Assembly: GCA_003427395.1 (NCBI GenBank)
Contig: BFEA01000021.1
Location: forward strand, 742,148-806,147
Direction: 5' to 3'
DNA: 64,000 nt
DNA from: Chara braunii
Lineage: Eukaryota; Streptophyta; Charophyceae; Charales; Characeae
In this document: piece by piece, positions 43,546 through 55,289 of the stretch
Position numbering within the stretch: position 1 is the stretch's first letter
How the letters are laid out: every line of letters starts with the position of its first letter
The notes under the pieces: model-generated
What the model was told of the DNA's origin: nothing
What the model saw: the letters and a program-made list of their open reading frames with translations, nothing else
Databases searched by the model: none
Translations under genes and position numbers: made by a program

Positions 43546-46500
43546 TATATATATTTTTGTTTTGATTTCTTATTTGGAACTCATGATTGGCTACAAATTT
43601 AAACATGACTCCAAGGCAAAAGTTGCTTGCATTGTTGTTTTACATAACATAAATGTTTTTCAGATGTTTCTGAGAATTTTGTGTTTTATTTTCTAATATT
43701 TTTTATGTTCGCGTTCAGAGGGTTTGGGGCACTTGTTCGCGTTTACCTTCGAACGAGAACACGATGTTACGTAGGTTCCTAAGTTCTTCTTTTATAAATA
43801 TGAAAAAAAAAATATATTATACCTTAAACAATACCCCTTCTTGTTTAAGATATTTTAAAAAATTAAGAAAGTTTATCGAAGTGTTTTTCCACATAAAAAA
43901 TATTTTATATTACTGTTTATTTCTCACTAACTGATTATTTCACAATTGTTAATAAACAAATAAACATATAAAAGTTTTGAAACAAAACATTTATTTTACG
44001 AACACTTAAAATATTGCTTTAAACTATTTGTAGTCCCCATTTATTTCTTAATTCACTTCAATACGAACTAAATGAAGGTTGATCGTATGAGAGGGTAAAA
44101 TTAATGATTGCTTTCGTGGAAACAATGATTGTATTTTAAATTATATTTGTCTGCGAATATTGTGTAGAACGAAACATTCTCATTAAAATCTTATGTATAA
44201 TTGCTATGTATTTCTTAATGATTAAAAATATTATCTTAAAGATCTTATCATCAATAATTAGAAAAACGTGTCTATCATCCCAGTAACATTTTTTAGTAAC
44301 TATTGGTTATAGTTCATTTTATTCTCTTTTTCGTGCATCATAATTTAGTTAGATGAAAGGTAATTACATAAATAGATCATAATCCATATTTTTCCTTACC
44401 AATTTTTATCGGTAATGAACTGCATATTCCTTTTGCCACTGGTTGATGTTATCCATGTGCTATATTTGTTTTGCACCAAATGAGTTGGAGCATTGGTTAC
44501 TAGGTCAATATTTGAAGAATAAAAAGAAAAAACTTAAAGTCTGAATATGTCATCAAAACCAATAGAATAGACAAATAAATGATAAAATTTCAGTTTCCAC
44601 AATGCAACTTTTTATGCTTCCTGATATTTATTGCACATTTCAGTTGTTTATCAATTTTTATGTTATTTTTTATTTAATTTTGTGTTTTTCACTTTAAAAA
44701 TCAATATGTATGGCAAAGGATAATCCAAAAAGATTACAATGATAACTTATTGATTTTGAGGAAAAAAACTAATCATTAAAAGTAAATGAAGCATTACATC
44801 TCCCACACAAAAATGCAAAATCTCTTAGTAATTTGAGGATAATGATAATATAAATGAGGAAGTACATAGTCACTTCATATAATAAACATGTATCCTCAGT
44901 TTCATCGCTACCTAATCATCTTCTTCAAATGCATAATAGTGTTATCTCTTCATCTCCCTTTAAGATAAGATAAAAAATGTCAATACCTTTCACTTTTTTT
45001 ATATTGGTCCGACAAGGCTATCATGATATCGGTAAAATGCTTACACTCGCTTGTAACACTAATCCCTCGATGTCAAACTGCATATCGATGATGTTACTTT
45101 TGTTACTGCGGCATAAAGAATTTTCTCATCCTTGAAATACCCCTTACTACACACATTTGCATATACATATAGATGAAAGACTCATTGCTATATCATGTGA
45201 TGCCTTATTGAACTTGTATCATACATGCCTATGCTTAGCTTCTAACATATCTACGTTCTTAAATCCTATAAAGGACGTTAAAATCGCTTTGTATATTCAT
45301 GTTAATATATTAAAGAAAAATTCACAAAAGAAGAAGAAGAATTTAAATAATCCATATTCAGAACGCAAAAAATATATATCTCAATAACGTCTCCACCCAA
45401 GTTATAATGAACTGAAACTCACTTTCTAGACACATTTTTGTTATATCATGTTTTCTTATTATTGTTTAATTTGGATCATACATAATATCAATTTTAAATC
45501 ACGCTTCCCCTTATTCTTCCCTGTTTATTTTCCATTTAACTTTCCTCGTGCAAAATTTTGGTTTGGGCCATAAAAAGTTAGCATGCATTGAAACAAATGA
45601 GAAAAAGAAGTAAACCCGGATCTTACACCCCTAACTGAAAAAAAAACATCAACACAATAAGAAAAATCATATGGTACCAACTATGGTAAAAATAGTAAGA
45701 GGAAAATTAAATGATAAAATGCGAGAAAAAACGAAAGAAAAATTAAGCTATGAATCAGTCGTCTACCACTTTGTCACACTTATAGGTGGATCGATACCAT
45801 GGTCGCATGAGGTGTGAATTCGTTAACAAATTTTCTTAATCTCACTATCGATAATGACTCGTGAAAGGGTTATAATAGATAAACGCATGAATTAGTCATC
45901 ATTTAGATTGCTCATAGGGAACAAGGGTATCATTTGGAGTTTGAAGATATAGGCTTTGATTACAATTTTCTTGAAACAATTTGTGCATTTCTCAACCATT
46001 TTACAAAGACGTACTACGCATTCTTACGCGTCAAGGAGGATGTATTAAGGTGACGTTTTGCCTGAAATCCATAACGAGAATTCGAGCCTTGTATGTAACA
46101 CATTTTGCCTCAATGAATTTCAGTAAAACGTTATCTCGGTGGAACCGGATCAACGTGTTAGCGTGTACGTAAAGTTTCTGCAAAATATTTGAAAAACGTA
46201 CTTGTAGTTTAAGTTGTATAATATTAATACCTCTAATGTTAACTTCATTAGTGCTCTTATCGTAGTTTTGAAAGTGAAACATTTCCGTAATATAATATAA
46301 GTGTTTCATGGATTATCTGTTAAGAGGTTCGAGAAGGTTCTCAAGCCAATGGACACGATAAACATATGTTATAGGAAAAGTTTCATACAGAGGGAAGAGG
46401 AATGCAACACCCACTATAGTGAATAAAAAAATAGATATGGTGGTCAGCAAGGGAATTGAGCATTCATAAGGTTCAAGGCTACAAATGCGCCGATTGATAG

Positions 46501-48099
46501 CAAGAGGTAGAGGATGAGAATAATGCATATACCAGTGAAAGTGATAACTTGATATATGAGAGGTAGATAAAAATTATTCCGAAGGATTTACGAAAAAGTT
46601 ATAAGTGGAGAGCTCAACCAAACTTGGAGAGATATAAAAAAGAATGATCGTGGTAAGGAGGGATAAAGAGAGGAAGGGAGAGATGGTATTGCATACATGC
46701 ATGGGCTTTACGCTGGGCTGCTAGTATTTTGATGAAACATCAACGATTCTTATAATGACATTCCGCTAATCGCATAATTATAACAATGTAATTAACTTAT
46801 ATTTCACACGTACTCTAAGATTATTGGTTTGCAAGACTAATCCTAATAGCGAATCAAGGTAATGTCTCTTCCTTCACCAATCCATGACAAAAATGAATTT
46901 TTTCTCTTATCCTGTTTCATGGGCCTTCAAATGGTGTCAATCTCAATAATGGGTTGATATACCCGCTAGTTTTTTGTAACTCGTGATTTTTTATGGGGCT
47001 CGACGTTTATTCAAGGTTTACCTTAATTGTGTTCTTCAAATATACGTGACCTCGGTTTTTTTTTTTTTCCGTTTAGCTTTACATCCTTTCTCAAACTGTT
47101 GATTTAAATTTTGGTATAATTTCACAAAATATATAAGGATGATTATTTGAGGAAGAGTATAAACTGATCTATTCATGAGTTTGTATGCAAGGGTAGAAAA
47201 ACTTGTGCCAAAAGAGGAAGAGGTATTTTTTTTATCTTTCTTCTTATTGAGTTTTTCGTGATTAAGTAGGGGTTAATAAATATGTATATGTGTGTGACCC
47301 TTCTCACATTCTTCGTACTAGATGATGTTTTAAATGCGAGGTAAGTCGGATAGATTTGTCCCATTCTATGAAGGGGAGGGGTGGTCCAGTCCTACCACTG
47401 CTCGTATCGTCCAAACCAATTTACGCTCACTAGGAAGTCCCAAGCGCACAACAAGCACACACTTATGTATAGGTGGATCCTTCTCCAGCAAGGGGTAAAC
47501 AATAATGAAAAAAATTGGCACGAATGGTGACCACCTTGATGTATTCAATACCTATAAAATGATTAGTCAACAAAAACATAAAACTTATACATGACATTCA
47601 TGAGAGGGCATCTTGCAATGCTAGAACCGACTTTTTTTTTCTTTTTCTTCATATGAGTTGGAAGTGACTTTGCAATAAGCCTGTAATGTATGAGATAAAG
47701 CAGATTTTTACACGGGATTTAGACCGTAAGTTGATGGTGGTAATGACACTCATACTTAAGGGAAAAATGGACCAAGGTGGCATAATTATAAACTTATAAC
47801 TCATAGCTATTTTTATCTTAATTTGTACAATATGCATGGAAACCTCAACCCTTTCGAAATAACAATGAAATAAATGTGCATCCTAAATCTCTTAACTTAA
47901 TAATAATTTATTCTTTTTTACATGAAACGTATATTTTTGGGGTACCATAGGTGACTAAAAAGTACTGTGAAACACAGAAATGCAGTCCCCTCAGCGTCGT
48001 GACCCACAAAAAGATCAACAAAAATAAAATTTATTATAAAAGATCTCCCTCACAAAAAACAATAAAATAAACAAAATTATATTGATGATTCGATAAAAA
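43546..48099. other. AT-rich desert; no gene recognised
   Basis: 4.5 kb without long frames, tandem arrays or members of the repeat families found elsewhere. Only short frames, none with a domain. Confidence 0.55.
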
Positions 48100-48217
48100 G
48101 AGGGTTGCCAACGTTCGGGCTCGACCGAATTCTCGAACCCAAACCTACAGAACATTCAGCCCCCCTTGGGGATGCATTCGGTTATTCAGGCCGAACGCGG
48201 AAAAAAAAAAAAAAAAA
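48100..48217 (-). mobile_element. hAT-like family B terminal fragment
   Basis: GAGGGTTGCCAACGTTCGGG, CCCCCCTTGGGGATGCATTC and GTTATTCAGGCCGAACGCGG match the family B terminus, then an A run; the remainder is absent. Confidence 0.75.
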
Positions 48218-48266
48218 CCCGAAAATTTCAGGAACTCTGAAAAAAAATACATGTAACAAGCAACGC

Positions 48267-48414
48267 TTTTTTTTTTTCTTCAATCAATCATCGGGGACAG
48301 GTGATTATCAGGCAGACTATAGGAGAGCTTACTCGGTTGGGGCCTGTACAGTTCAATGACTCTTATCTATTGGAGGGGAGCGTCACCTGTTAGAAACCGG
48401 GTCCAACCTCCCAT
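48267..48414 (-). mobile_element. SINE-like retroposon family S, diverged copy
   Basis: Poly-T at 48267-48278, a decayed middle, then TCTTATCTATTGGAGGGGAG and CGTCACCTGTTAGAAACCGG-GTCCAACCTCCC, which matches the conserved end of the family. Confidence 0.65.
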
Positions 48415-48663
48415 AGTTCAAATAAAAAAAACTCGTTAAGATTCTACATCAACAAGATAGACTCCAACGACCTTTTCACCACATGGGCGCCAGAAATAAC
48501 TTCATCCTCTGGTCTACGAGTCATCCGAAATCCAGATATCCTAAATGTTATCTGAGGTACCAATAATATATGACATTCTAATCGAGTCCAAAAGTTGAAT
48601 AAACCGAGAAGGTATTGCTTTCAGATTGAAAGATTATGAATTATGTCAAGTCATGATGGCCTG

Positions 48664-49560
48664 GGTCCCATCAGCTATGGTTTAATGATGATGTTTGCAA
48701 CCTTGGTTCTGATCATCCTGATTCTCTGTCCCCATGTTATGAAGAAGTGGTCCCTCGTTGCTCTTTTGTTCAAAGCACTTCTGACTCTCCTCCAATCTAC
48801 CCAAATCAGGGATCGTATATCTTCAAAAATCATGTTCATGATATTGAGATCCGAAGAGAACCAGGAACGAAAGACCCTATCGTTTCTGATTTTCCATATA
48901 ACTTGCATGATGGCCGCTCTGCAAGTCTGGGCCACGTACATCCAAGCCTTGCCGACTTCCTCCACATTATCATACACGATACCCTCCACCACAAAACACT
49001 TCTCCCACTGAAACAGATGCTCCACGTTCTTTTGCCATAACTTTGCCCACCGCACCCAAATCCTCTTGGACTCAAGACAGCCCCACCATAAGTGTGTGGT
49101 TGATTCTTCCGTTTTTCGACATCTTCGACAAGTACTATCCAACGGTGACCTGTTAAGCGTTAGCCATTTGGTTGTGGGCATAATTCTATGAAACGGAAGC
49201 CAAACTAGACTTCTTAGCTTGACGGATGAAATCTATTTCAGATTGTGCCACAATTTTCTAAGTTTGGCAGAGTTGATTCTCCCATTCAGAGATGATCTCT
49301 CTGCGGACTCCATCTGCCAGCGATTACAGACCCCTAGTGGAAGGGACCATGACTTGGCCTGCACCCTATAACCCACTGCGGGCCGGTAATCCAGGAGCCC
49401 GACCTGATTAACGGGTTCGAGCATAGACCATCCTCAGTGAAGTGGTAATGTTTGTAGTATGTCGACTGCCTGCGTACCCATAGGACAAAAAAAATAATAT
49501 TATCCTTATTCACTAGTTTCGAACAGGCTACTATGGATTTGATCTGTCCCAACTCGAGAA
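48664..49560 (-). pseudogene. LINE ORF2 C-terminus with zinc-binding RT domain
   Basis: The minus frame 49424 to 48675 is continuous except for a stop at about 49230. It contains SAKLRKLWHNLK, then MPTTKWLTLNRSPLDSTCRR, CRKTEESTTHLWWGCLESKR and IWVRWAKLW. Cys-x-x-Cys followed by STTHL-W-x-C is the zf-RVT signature that ends ORF2 of plant non-LTR retrotransposons. Sequence further upstream (49424-49552) continues in another frame, so a frameshift is present. No RT core or endonuclease was found, so it is a 5'-truncated copy, as LINE insertions commonly are. Such an element could have supplied the machinery for family S. Confidence 0.85.
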
Positions 49561-50059
49561 CCGTTTTCTCTGTTTCCAGTAGGACGCAAGAAGAATCATC
49601 CTCATTGTTTTCTATGGTATACGGTGTGGCGATCGCCTAGTTTTGGTCCAGGATCACGTGGACCTTAAGGACTTCAGAATGTCCGTCATTGCCAACCTGC
49701 AGACCGACTGACCTTCGTACACAGATAGAGGATGTTGTAGGACCTGCTTCCATGTCGAAGGAAAATTATTGATGAATGAGAAGGGGTGTGGATGAGGATC
49801 GGGTGCATGAAAAGTTGAGTATAAGATATAAGACTCGGAGCCACGATTAAGTAGGAAGAAGAGGAAGAAGAGAAAGACTAGGAAACCGGCTAGCGACAGG
49901 TAAGCAAGGAAAACACATGCGGAAAGCTCCATTTAAGATTTGCATAGCTTTTCCTCCGCCATCTCCTGCTATTTACTTGCAATGCTAGAAGCTGCATGTA
50001 AGCACGTCAGGTAGTAAGAGCTTGCGCAAGTGAAGTCACACTGCAACTTGCATTTAGCT
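49561..50059. other. No gene recognised
   Basis: The minus frame 49932-49654 (MELSACVFLAYLSLAGFLVF) is a hydrophobic leader-like peptide with no known domain; I do not support it as a gene. Confidence 0.35.
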
Positions 50060-50399
50060 ACCCTGGCCTAGAGCCAGGGTTATCTCGCTATTTTACCATT
50101 CCGCCTATGGGACCAGGCCGTGGCCTAACCCCACAGGCCATGTCTCATTCAGTCAAGTCCAGTCCTGCCCGGAGCCACTGTCGGTACCAGGCCAATCTAA
50201 TTTAGACCAGTCAGTCTGCTGGGGGTATACCCTAGCTGTAGTTTTTTTCAATCTCATTCTTCATTTGCACACTTTGGTGTATACGCGTGTTGAGTCTGCG
50301 TTGGAGCTGCGCGGTCCCTTGCAACTCCATTTCTATCTCCTCCATCCTCATCCCTTCGTCTTGATCCTGATGGACCGCCGTCCCGGCAGGTCCGTCACA
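50060..50399 (+). mobile_element. Ty3/gypsy-type LTR, 3' part
   Basis: The sequence ends ...GGCAGGTCCGTCACA at 50399, immediately before a tRNA-iMet primer binding site, the layout of a 5' LTR. The left limit is approximate because no matching TGTGACGG start was found. No internal coding region follows; a family S SINE begins 60 bp after the primer site. Confidence 0.65.
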
Positions 50400-50400
50400 C

Positions 50401-50412
50401 TGGTATCAGAGC
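50401..50412 (+). promoter_or_regulatory. Primer binding site, tRNA-iMet type
   Basis: TGGTATCAGAGC is the classical plant LTR-retrotransposon primer site complementary to the 3' end of initiator tRNA-Met. It lies one base after the LTR end. Confidence 0.85.
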
Positions 50413-50471
50413 GGGAATGGTCCCCGCTCCCACCCATCCCATCCCGCAAGTGTGAGAAAATGGTGTAATCC

Positions 50472-50601
50472 TTTTTTTTTTAAACAAAACCCCATTCTAG
50501 TGCTAGTGGTGCTGGTAAGACAAGACACCACTAACACCTTGAGGAGAGACTCATCTATTGGTGGGGAGCATCACCTGGTGGAACACGGGTCCAACGTCCC
50601 T
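50472..50601 (-). mobile_element. SINE-like retroposon family S copy
   Basis: Poly-T at 50472-50481, GCTAGTGGTGCTGGTAAGAC, ATCTATTGGTGGGGAGCATC, then GAACACGGGTCCAACGTCCC. This is the best-preserved hairpin of the family. No clear target duplication. Confidence 0.8.
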
Positions 50602-51262
50602 GTTACAGAATGAAACAGAATGAATTAAAAAAAACTGAAAACTTTGTTGAATATCTGAAAAACGTCTGCCAGCATTGATTACTCTGGATTCCAGAGAATT
50701 GATAGGGGGATTTTGACCCTTTTTCAGAGCCAGAAGACAGGAAACAAAAGGAAAAATGAGTAGCACTGAGTGACACACATGTGGCAAAAAAGGAGAGCGC
50801 CTCACAATGCGTGCGAGCAAGCGCCAAAGCCAAGACCACCACACTCAAGTGTGCCACGGACCCACGCTGCCCTACTGCCCCGTTCCACCCCACTCTCATA
50901 TGGTATTATATTAATATTTAAGAGTGGAGCTTCCATGGTTTGCACCTCGACAGCTGCCAACCACGCGGGTGTGTAGCCAGTGGCTTAACACAATGGTTAA
51001 ACTCTATCTATGTTTTAGTAGCATGGCACGTCGTGGTTGAAGAGTGCCACAACAACTATTTACCAACCCCCCCCCCCCGTCGTGGCTGCTGCCGCCTGTA
51101 CACATGACCGGTGGCTGCCTGCAGTGCCACATCGTAGCTTGCTGAGGATCTTGAAGGGCCCCCGGGTTAGGGGGTGCACTATAGTGGCATTTGGGTGGCT
51201 GATCAATATCTCAACAAACCACGGATTATCATCATTATTTCTTTTATTGTTGCGGCAACAGA
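50602..51262. other. No gene recognised
   Basis: Short frames on both strands; a poly-C run at 51067-51077. No repeat family was recognised. Confidence 0.4.
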
Positions 51263-51267
51263 CCAGT

Positions 51268-51766
51268 TGTAACAAGGTGGAGACGGTGCAGCGAGGCTGG
51301 CAGAGTGAGGGAGAGTGAGAGCACACACATACGCTCACTCAACTCGACGCAGACTCGACACGACTCGACAGACGCAAACACAAAATGACAAAGTATCAAA
51401 ATTGCAGTCTTGGATTCCCGGACACAATGTCGAAGCATGAACACAAGCAATGAGGCTGAAAACTGGTTGCCCGTACTGGGCTTGAGTCCGGTCTTAAGTA
51501 CCGGACTCAAGTTTAGTCTCGAGGGCACAACTGCAAATTGCCTCAGGGATGAACTGAAAATCGAAGGTCTGAGTCTGGGCGCCAGAATGTCGGATGGCGC
51601 CAAGTATCGAAATGTGAAAGTGCCAAAAAAAAAAATTGAGAACAGGCGCCAATTGCAGAGGGCGCCAACAGTCAGGGACCTGAGAACAAAGACCCAAAAA
51701 TGAAATAGCAGCCTAGCGGGTGATAACCCGCGGACCAGGGATCGAGCCCTGGCTGAGTCCGTAACA
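51268..51766 (-). mobile_element. 3' LTR of the gypsy element (499 bp)
   Basis: On minus it starts TGTTACGGACTCAGCCAGGG and ends CACCTTGTTACA, giving TG...CA ends. It corresponds segment by segment to 59451-59960. Confidence 0.93.
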
Positions 51767-51783
51767 CTATCCCCTCCCTCTGG
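51767..51783 (-). promoter_or_regulatory. Polypurine tract of the gypsy element
   Basis: Minus-strand CCAGAGGGAGGGGATAG lies directly before the 3' LTR start, as required for plus-strand priming. Confidence 0.88.
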
Positions 51784-51849
51784 AAGGCAACGTTCCACTG
51801 CCAATGACCTGATGAACAACTGTGAAGGACGGGACGGGGAGTACTGAAA

Positions 51850-52220
51850 GTAACAGGGTAATTTTTCTGATGTTTTACAAGTGTGAAGGTATCAATGTTC
51901 AGGTAACAGGGTAGTTGAGGTGCTACAAGGTTGAAGTAACAGGTAACAAGGCAATATTATTGATGTTCTACAGGGATGAGGGAATCAATGCTCAAGTAAC
52001 ATAATAACCCTATCGAGGTTCTACAAGGGTGAGGGTAGCAATGTTTAGGTAACAGGGCAATCCTATTGATGTTCTACAAGGGTTAAGGTAGCAGTGTTTA
52101 GGTAACAGGGTAATCCTTTTGAAGTTTTACAAGGTTGAGGTTAGCAATGTTCAAGTAACAGGGTGATCCTAATAAGGTTATACAAGTAACAGGGCAGTCA
52201 TATTGATGTTGTACAAGGTC
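51850..52220. repeat. 53-bp minisatellite in the 3' region of the gypsy element
   Basis: About eight imperfect units, each starting GTAACAGGGTAAT-like sequence followed by TGATGTTCTACAAGGGTGAG and GGTAGCAATGTTTAG. Some units are shortened to about 30 bp. It lies between integrase and the polypurine tract. Confidence 0.85.
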
Positions 52221-53037
52221 ATAGGTTGTCAGGTTTGCGAAAAATAAAAATAAAAATAGTTTGTTCAATGCTCAATGGTTGGGGTGTCTAAGGAATCTTG
52301 GGAAAACAAAGCCTCAGGTCTGTAACAAAGTGTCAAAATGCGAAAAATGTCTTGAGGAAGGTCTTCGGAGGTCTTGAAAAGATCCATGACAGGTGAGAGA
52401 AACGGTCTTCAACAACCGTAACAGGTAGTTGTCGAATGTCTAAACTACGGGAAAGCGAAGTAGGAGTACAAGTGTCGAAAGTCCAAGTGCTGGAGTGCGC
52501 CCGGTTCATGAATTGCAAGGAGGTGTATTCCGGTAACAAGGAAATCACAGACTGATGCGAAGGTCCAAATCATATGTTGCTGCTCCAATAAGTCCGCAAG
52601 TCGAGATGTCGGCCAAGGAAACAACATGGTGGCCAAACCAGCTGCATGATCTCCATGATCATGAGGCAGCAAACCATCGTCTTCGTACGCTTGCCATTAA
52701 ATCCTTTATCACCGCCGTCACGCAGGTCCACATTCATAGGTCAAGTGAGACAGAGAGTGTGGTAGAGGACAAATGGGGAGGATTAGGCCGAGGCAAGGGC
52801 GGATCAAACAACAAGAGATCAAGATCAAGGGTAGGGGTTAGGCTGGGTTTAGGGGTGGTGGGTGTAGAGTAGGTATGTACAGGTCGAGTCATAGGCAAGT
52901 AGATAGCTATGAGACAGGGTGGGTACGATCATAGACAAGTTCCATGGTGTTCTTTAGATTTGCAAGGGGTTCTCATGTTGATTCTTTGTCTAGGTATCAG
53001 GGTGGTTGGATACTTGAGTTGTTTTACGACCAATGAT
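52221..53037. other. 3' non-coding region of the gypsy element
   Basis: Between the integrase stop and the minisatellite. Open frames here show no domain. Confidence 0.5.
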
Positions 53038-53960
53038 TTATTCCACAGATAATTCAGAACGGGTGGGAAGCATGATAGGTGCTGAACGAGGATGAGGGCG
53101 ATCAAAGAACTGAGGAGGTGATTCGTGAAATGTTTTCAAGTATTCTACATGGAAGACAAGATGGATGCGGTTCATGTCAGGAGGGAGTTGGAGCTTGTAA
53201 TATACAGCAAATGTTTTGTCAATGATGGGGAATGGACCGAACCACTTGTTCGAGAGTTTCTTGGACAAGCCTTGTTCGAGATCAAAGCGTTTCGCGGAGA
53301 GCCCGACTTTGTCCCCAACATGGAAAGTGACGTCACGACGATGTTTATTCGTTTGCTTGGTTTGTTCTTCCTGAGTTCGTTGAATAGATTTGGTGGCTTC
53401 TCTTAGGAGGCGGTACATTGCGGCAACCTATTCATTGAGAGAGGGACAGAGAGTAGATGGGTTGAGATGCGAGGGGAGCAAGAAGTCAGAGAGCAGGCGA
53501 GGATGGTAGCCAAGGTCGAAATAGAAAAAAGATAGGTCAGTGGAGGGGCAGATAACGTTGTTGTAGGCGATCTCGACATCGGAGAGGAACTGGTCCCAGT
53601 CGTGCTGATGGGGATTACAATACTTCCGGATGATGCGCTGAAGAGTGTCATTCATCTTCTCTGTCTGGGCATTAGTCTGGGGGTGAAAGGCGGTGCTGTA
53701 CTTGAGGGTGGTCCCGTATTCCTTGAAGAAATTTCTCCAAAACTATGAGAGGAATTGGAAGTCATAATCGCTGATGATGTTTTCTGGGATACCATGATGA
53801 CAGGTGATGTGGCCGAAGAAGAGTTTGACCGCGTCATTCAAGTTGGCTTGGCAGGTGGTGGTGCAACGGATGAAATGAGTGCTCTCGGTAAGGCGGTTGA
53901 CAACGACATAGATGCAATCGTGACCATGGTCGGTCGTGGGGAGACCACCGACGAGGGGAA
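53038..53960 (-). pseudogene. pol: Gypsy integrase with two in-frame stops
   Basis: One frame runs the whole way. It has GGLPTTDHGHDCIYVVVNRL, TESTHFIRCTTTCQANL, HGIPENIISDYDFQFLS, STAFHPQTNAQTEKMNDTLQ, AEIAYNN-like VEIAYNNVICPST, and at the end KLSNKWFGPFPIIDKTFAVY then LQLPPDMNRIHLVFHVEYLK (GPY/F-like). The second catalytic Asp (SDYD) and the Glu (QTEK) are present. The first catalytic Asp, which normally sits just before the LPTT part, and the H2C2 zinc domain are lost in the upstream deletion. Stops lie at 53743-53745 and 53428-53430. No chromodomain was recognised at the C-terminus. Confidence 0.9.
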
Positions 53961-54105
53961 TGGTCGGGTTCGAGATCGATGGTGTGAGATACACCGCGAT
54001 CGGGTGGCAAGCCGTCAGGCAAGGACTCAGGGAAGACGTCCTTGAATCCCGAGAGGAGAGAGGTGATACAAGGGATGGAGGGGCTTGGTCGAGTTTGTCT
54101 GTTGG
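53945..54105 (-). pseudogene. pol: Gypsy reverse transcriptase N-terminal remnant
   Basis: ESLPDGLPPDRGVSHTIDLE then PDHSP is the conserved entrance to Ty3/gypsy RT (usually LP-x-x-LPP-x-R-x-x-x-H-x-I-x-L). It breaks off after about 25 residues and is joined directly to integrase. The polymerase palm with its YxDD box, RNase H and the integrase zinc domain are gone. Confidence 0.8.
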
Positions 54106-54289
54106 AATCATGTCCTCAGGACGCTCGCGGTCGATGACGAGGCAATAGTAGGTGAGGTGAGGGTGACTGCGGGACATGTGGAGGAATTGGTGGGGGGAGA
54201 CGGGGGGTGGGGTGGTAGGGGGAAGAATGTAAGGGATGTCGAGGGTAGAGTCCGGAGTAGAAGAGCGACAAACGAAAAAGAGGTAGAAA

Positions 54290-54605
54290 GAGTAGGGCAT
54301 GTAGCAATCAATCCAGATAGTTCCCAGGACCACGTCGCACATGAGGTGCAGACGTGGAAGGAGATCTGATTGCTGAGGGAGCCCACAATCATGGAGACCG
54401 CAGGAACTGTGTGATCGGCGATGACGGTTGAGTCCTTGTCCCCTAAGCGAATGGTGATTGGGGAGTCGTAGCCGGTTGAGGGGAGACTGGCTTTGCGAAC
54501 ACAAGCGTCTAGAAAGGTCCGGAACTTCACTGTCGATGCGCTGAGAAAGATGGATATGAACTTGAGCTGGAACTGGGGGGTTATGTCACAAGCGGCAGAG
54601 ATCAT
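54290..54605 (-). pseudogene. pol: Gypsy aspartic protease remnant
   Basis: VKFRTFLDACVRKASLPS, then SPITIRLGDKDSTVIADHTV and DVVLGTIWI match the retroviral-type aspartic protease of Ty3/gypsy (D-S/T-G-A active site, ILG-x-x-WL end). The active-site triplet has decayed from D-S-G to D-A-C. A frameshift lies before the DVVLG segment. Confidence 0.7.
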
Positions 54606-55033
54606 GTTGTTGAGGCGGCGCTGTTTGGTGTCTAGTCTAGCAAGCCGGTTGTGCTGTGTTTGTTCCTCAACAACGTCGGAGAAAGTATTGTGAGAGGGAT
54701 TAGGGTGGAACGGTAGAGAAATACGTGTTAGTGATGAGCTCGACCGACGGAATGAGAGACATCATCGGGAGGGGGGCAGGCAGAGTAAACTGCGATGCCC
54801 GAGTGTCATCAGGTGGGATATATGTCACCGAAGATGGGGGTGGCAGACGGATTGTCGATGCTAGTAAAGGGGCCAATCGATTAGTTGTCAATGTCGGGGT
54901 GGGGTCGCGATGGGCAAGAGGACGACGTTCATGTGTGGGTGGGTCCCAATGTCGCGGAGGGTGGGGTAGCGGATACGACGGGCTGAGGTCCCGTGGAGCG
55001 GAGAGCCTGTCGGCTGAACTGGCTAGCGTTGGG

Positions 55034-55110
55034 TTAGCTGGTTTGCTGGTGGCCCAACCGACGACAGCGGAAACAACCATTGCTGGTTTGGAGGTAGGCA
55101 CGTTCCTCCG
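55034..55110 (-). pseudogene. gag: Gypsy gag zinc knuckle, last Cys lost
   Basis: LTPEERAYLQTSNGCFRCRR then LGHQQTS and a stop. The C-x2-C-x4-H-x4-C knuckle that binds the element RNA is intact except that a TAA (55034-55036) stands where the last Cys belongs. Confidence 0.75.
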
Positions 55111-55289
55111 GGGTGAGCTTCATTAAGTGAGGGGGCGACGTAGAAAAGGATGTGCAAGCCTGGCGGTTCCCGCCCTCCATCATGAGGAAATGGATGGTGT
55201 TTAGTTCTTCCTGGGTGAAAGATGAGCGAGGTCGGGTGTGGAAAACTCATCTGACGTCGTGGTGGTGATGGTGTCGTCGGAAGCAATGT

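Noticed and set aside
51850-51862. TAACAGGGTAAT, 12 bases shared with the homing endonuclease I-SceI site
   Set aside because: It is part of a variable minisatellite unit and lacks the rest of the site. Chance match.
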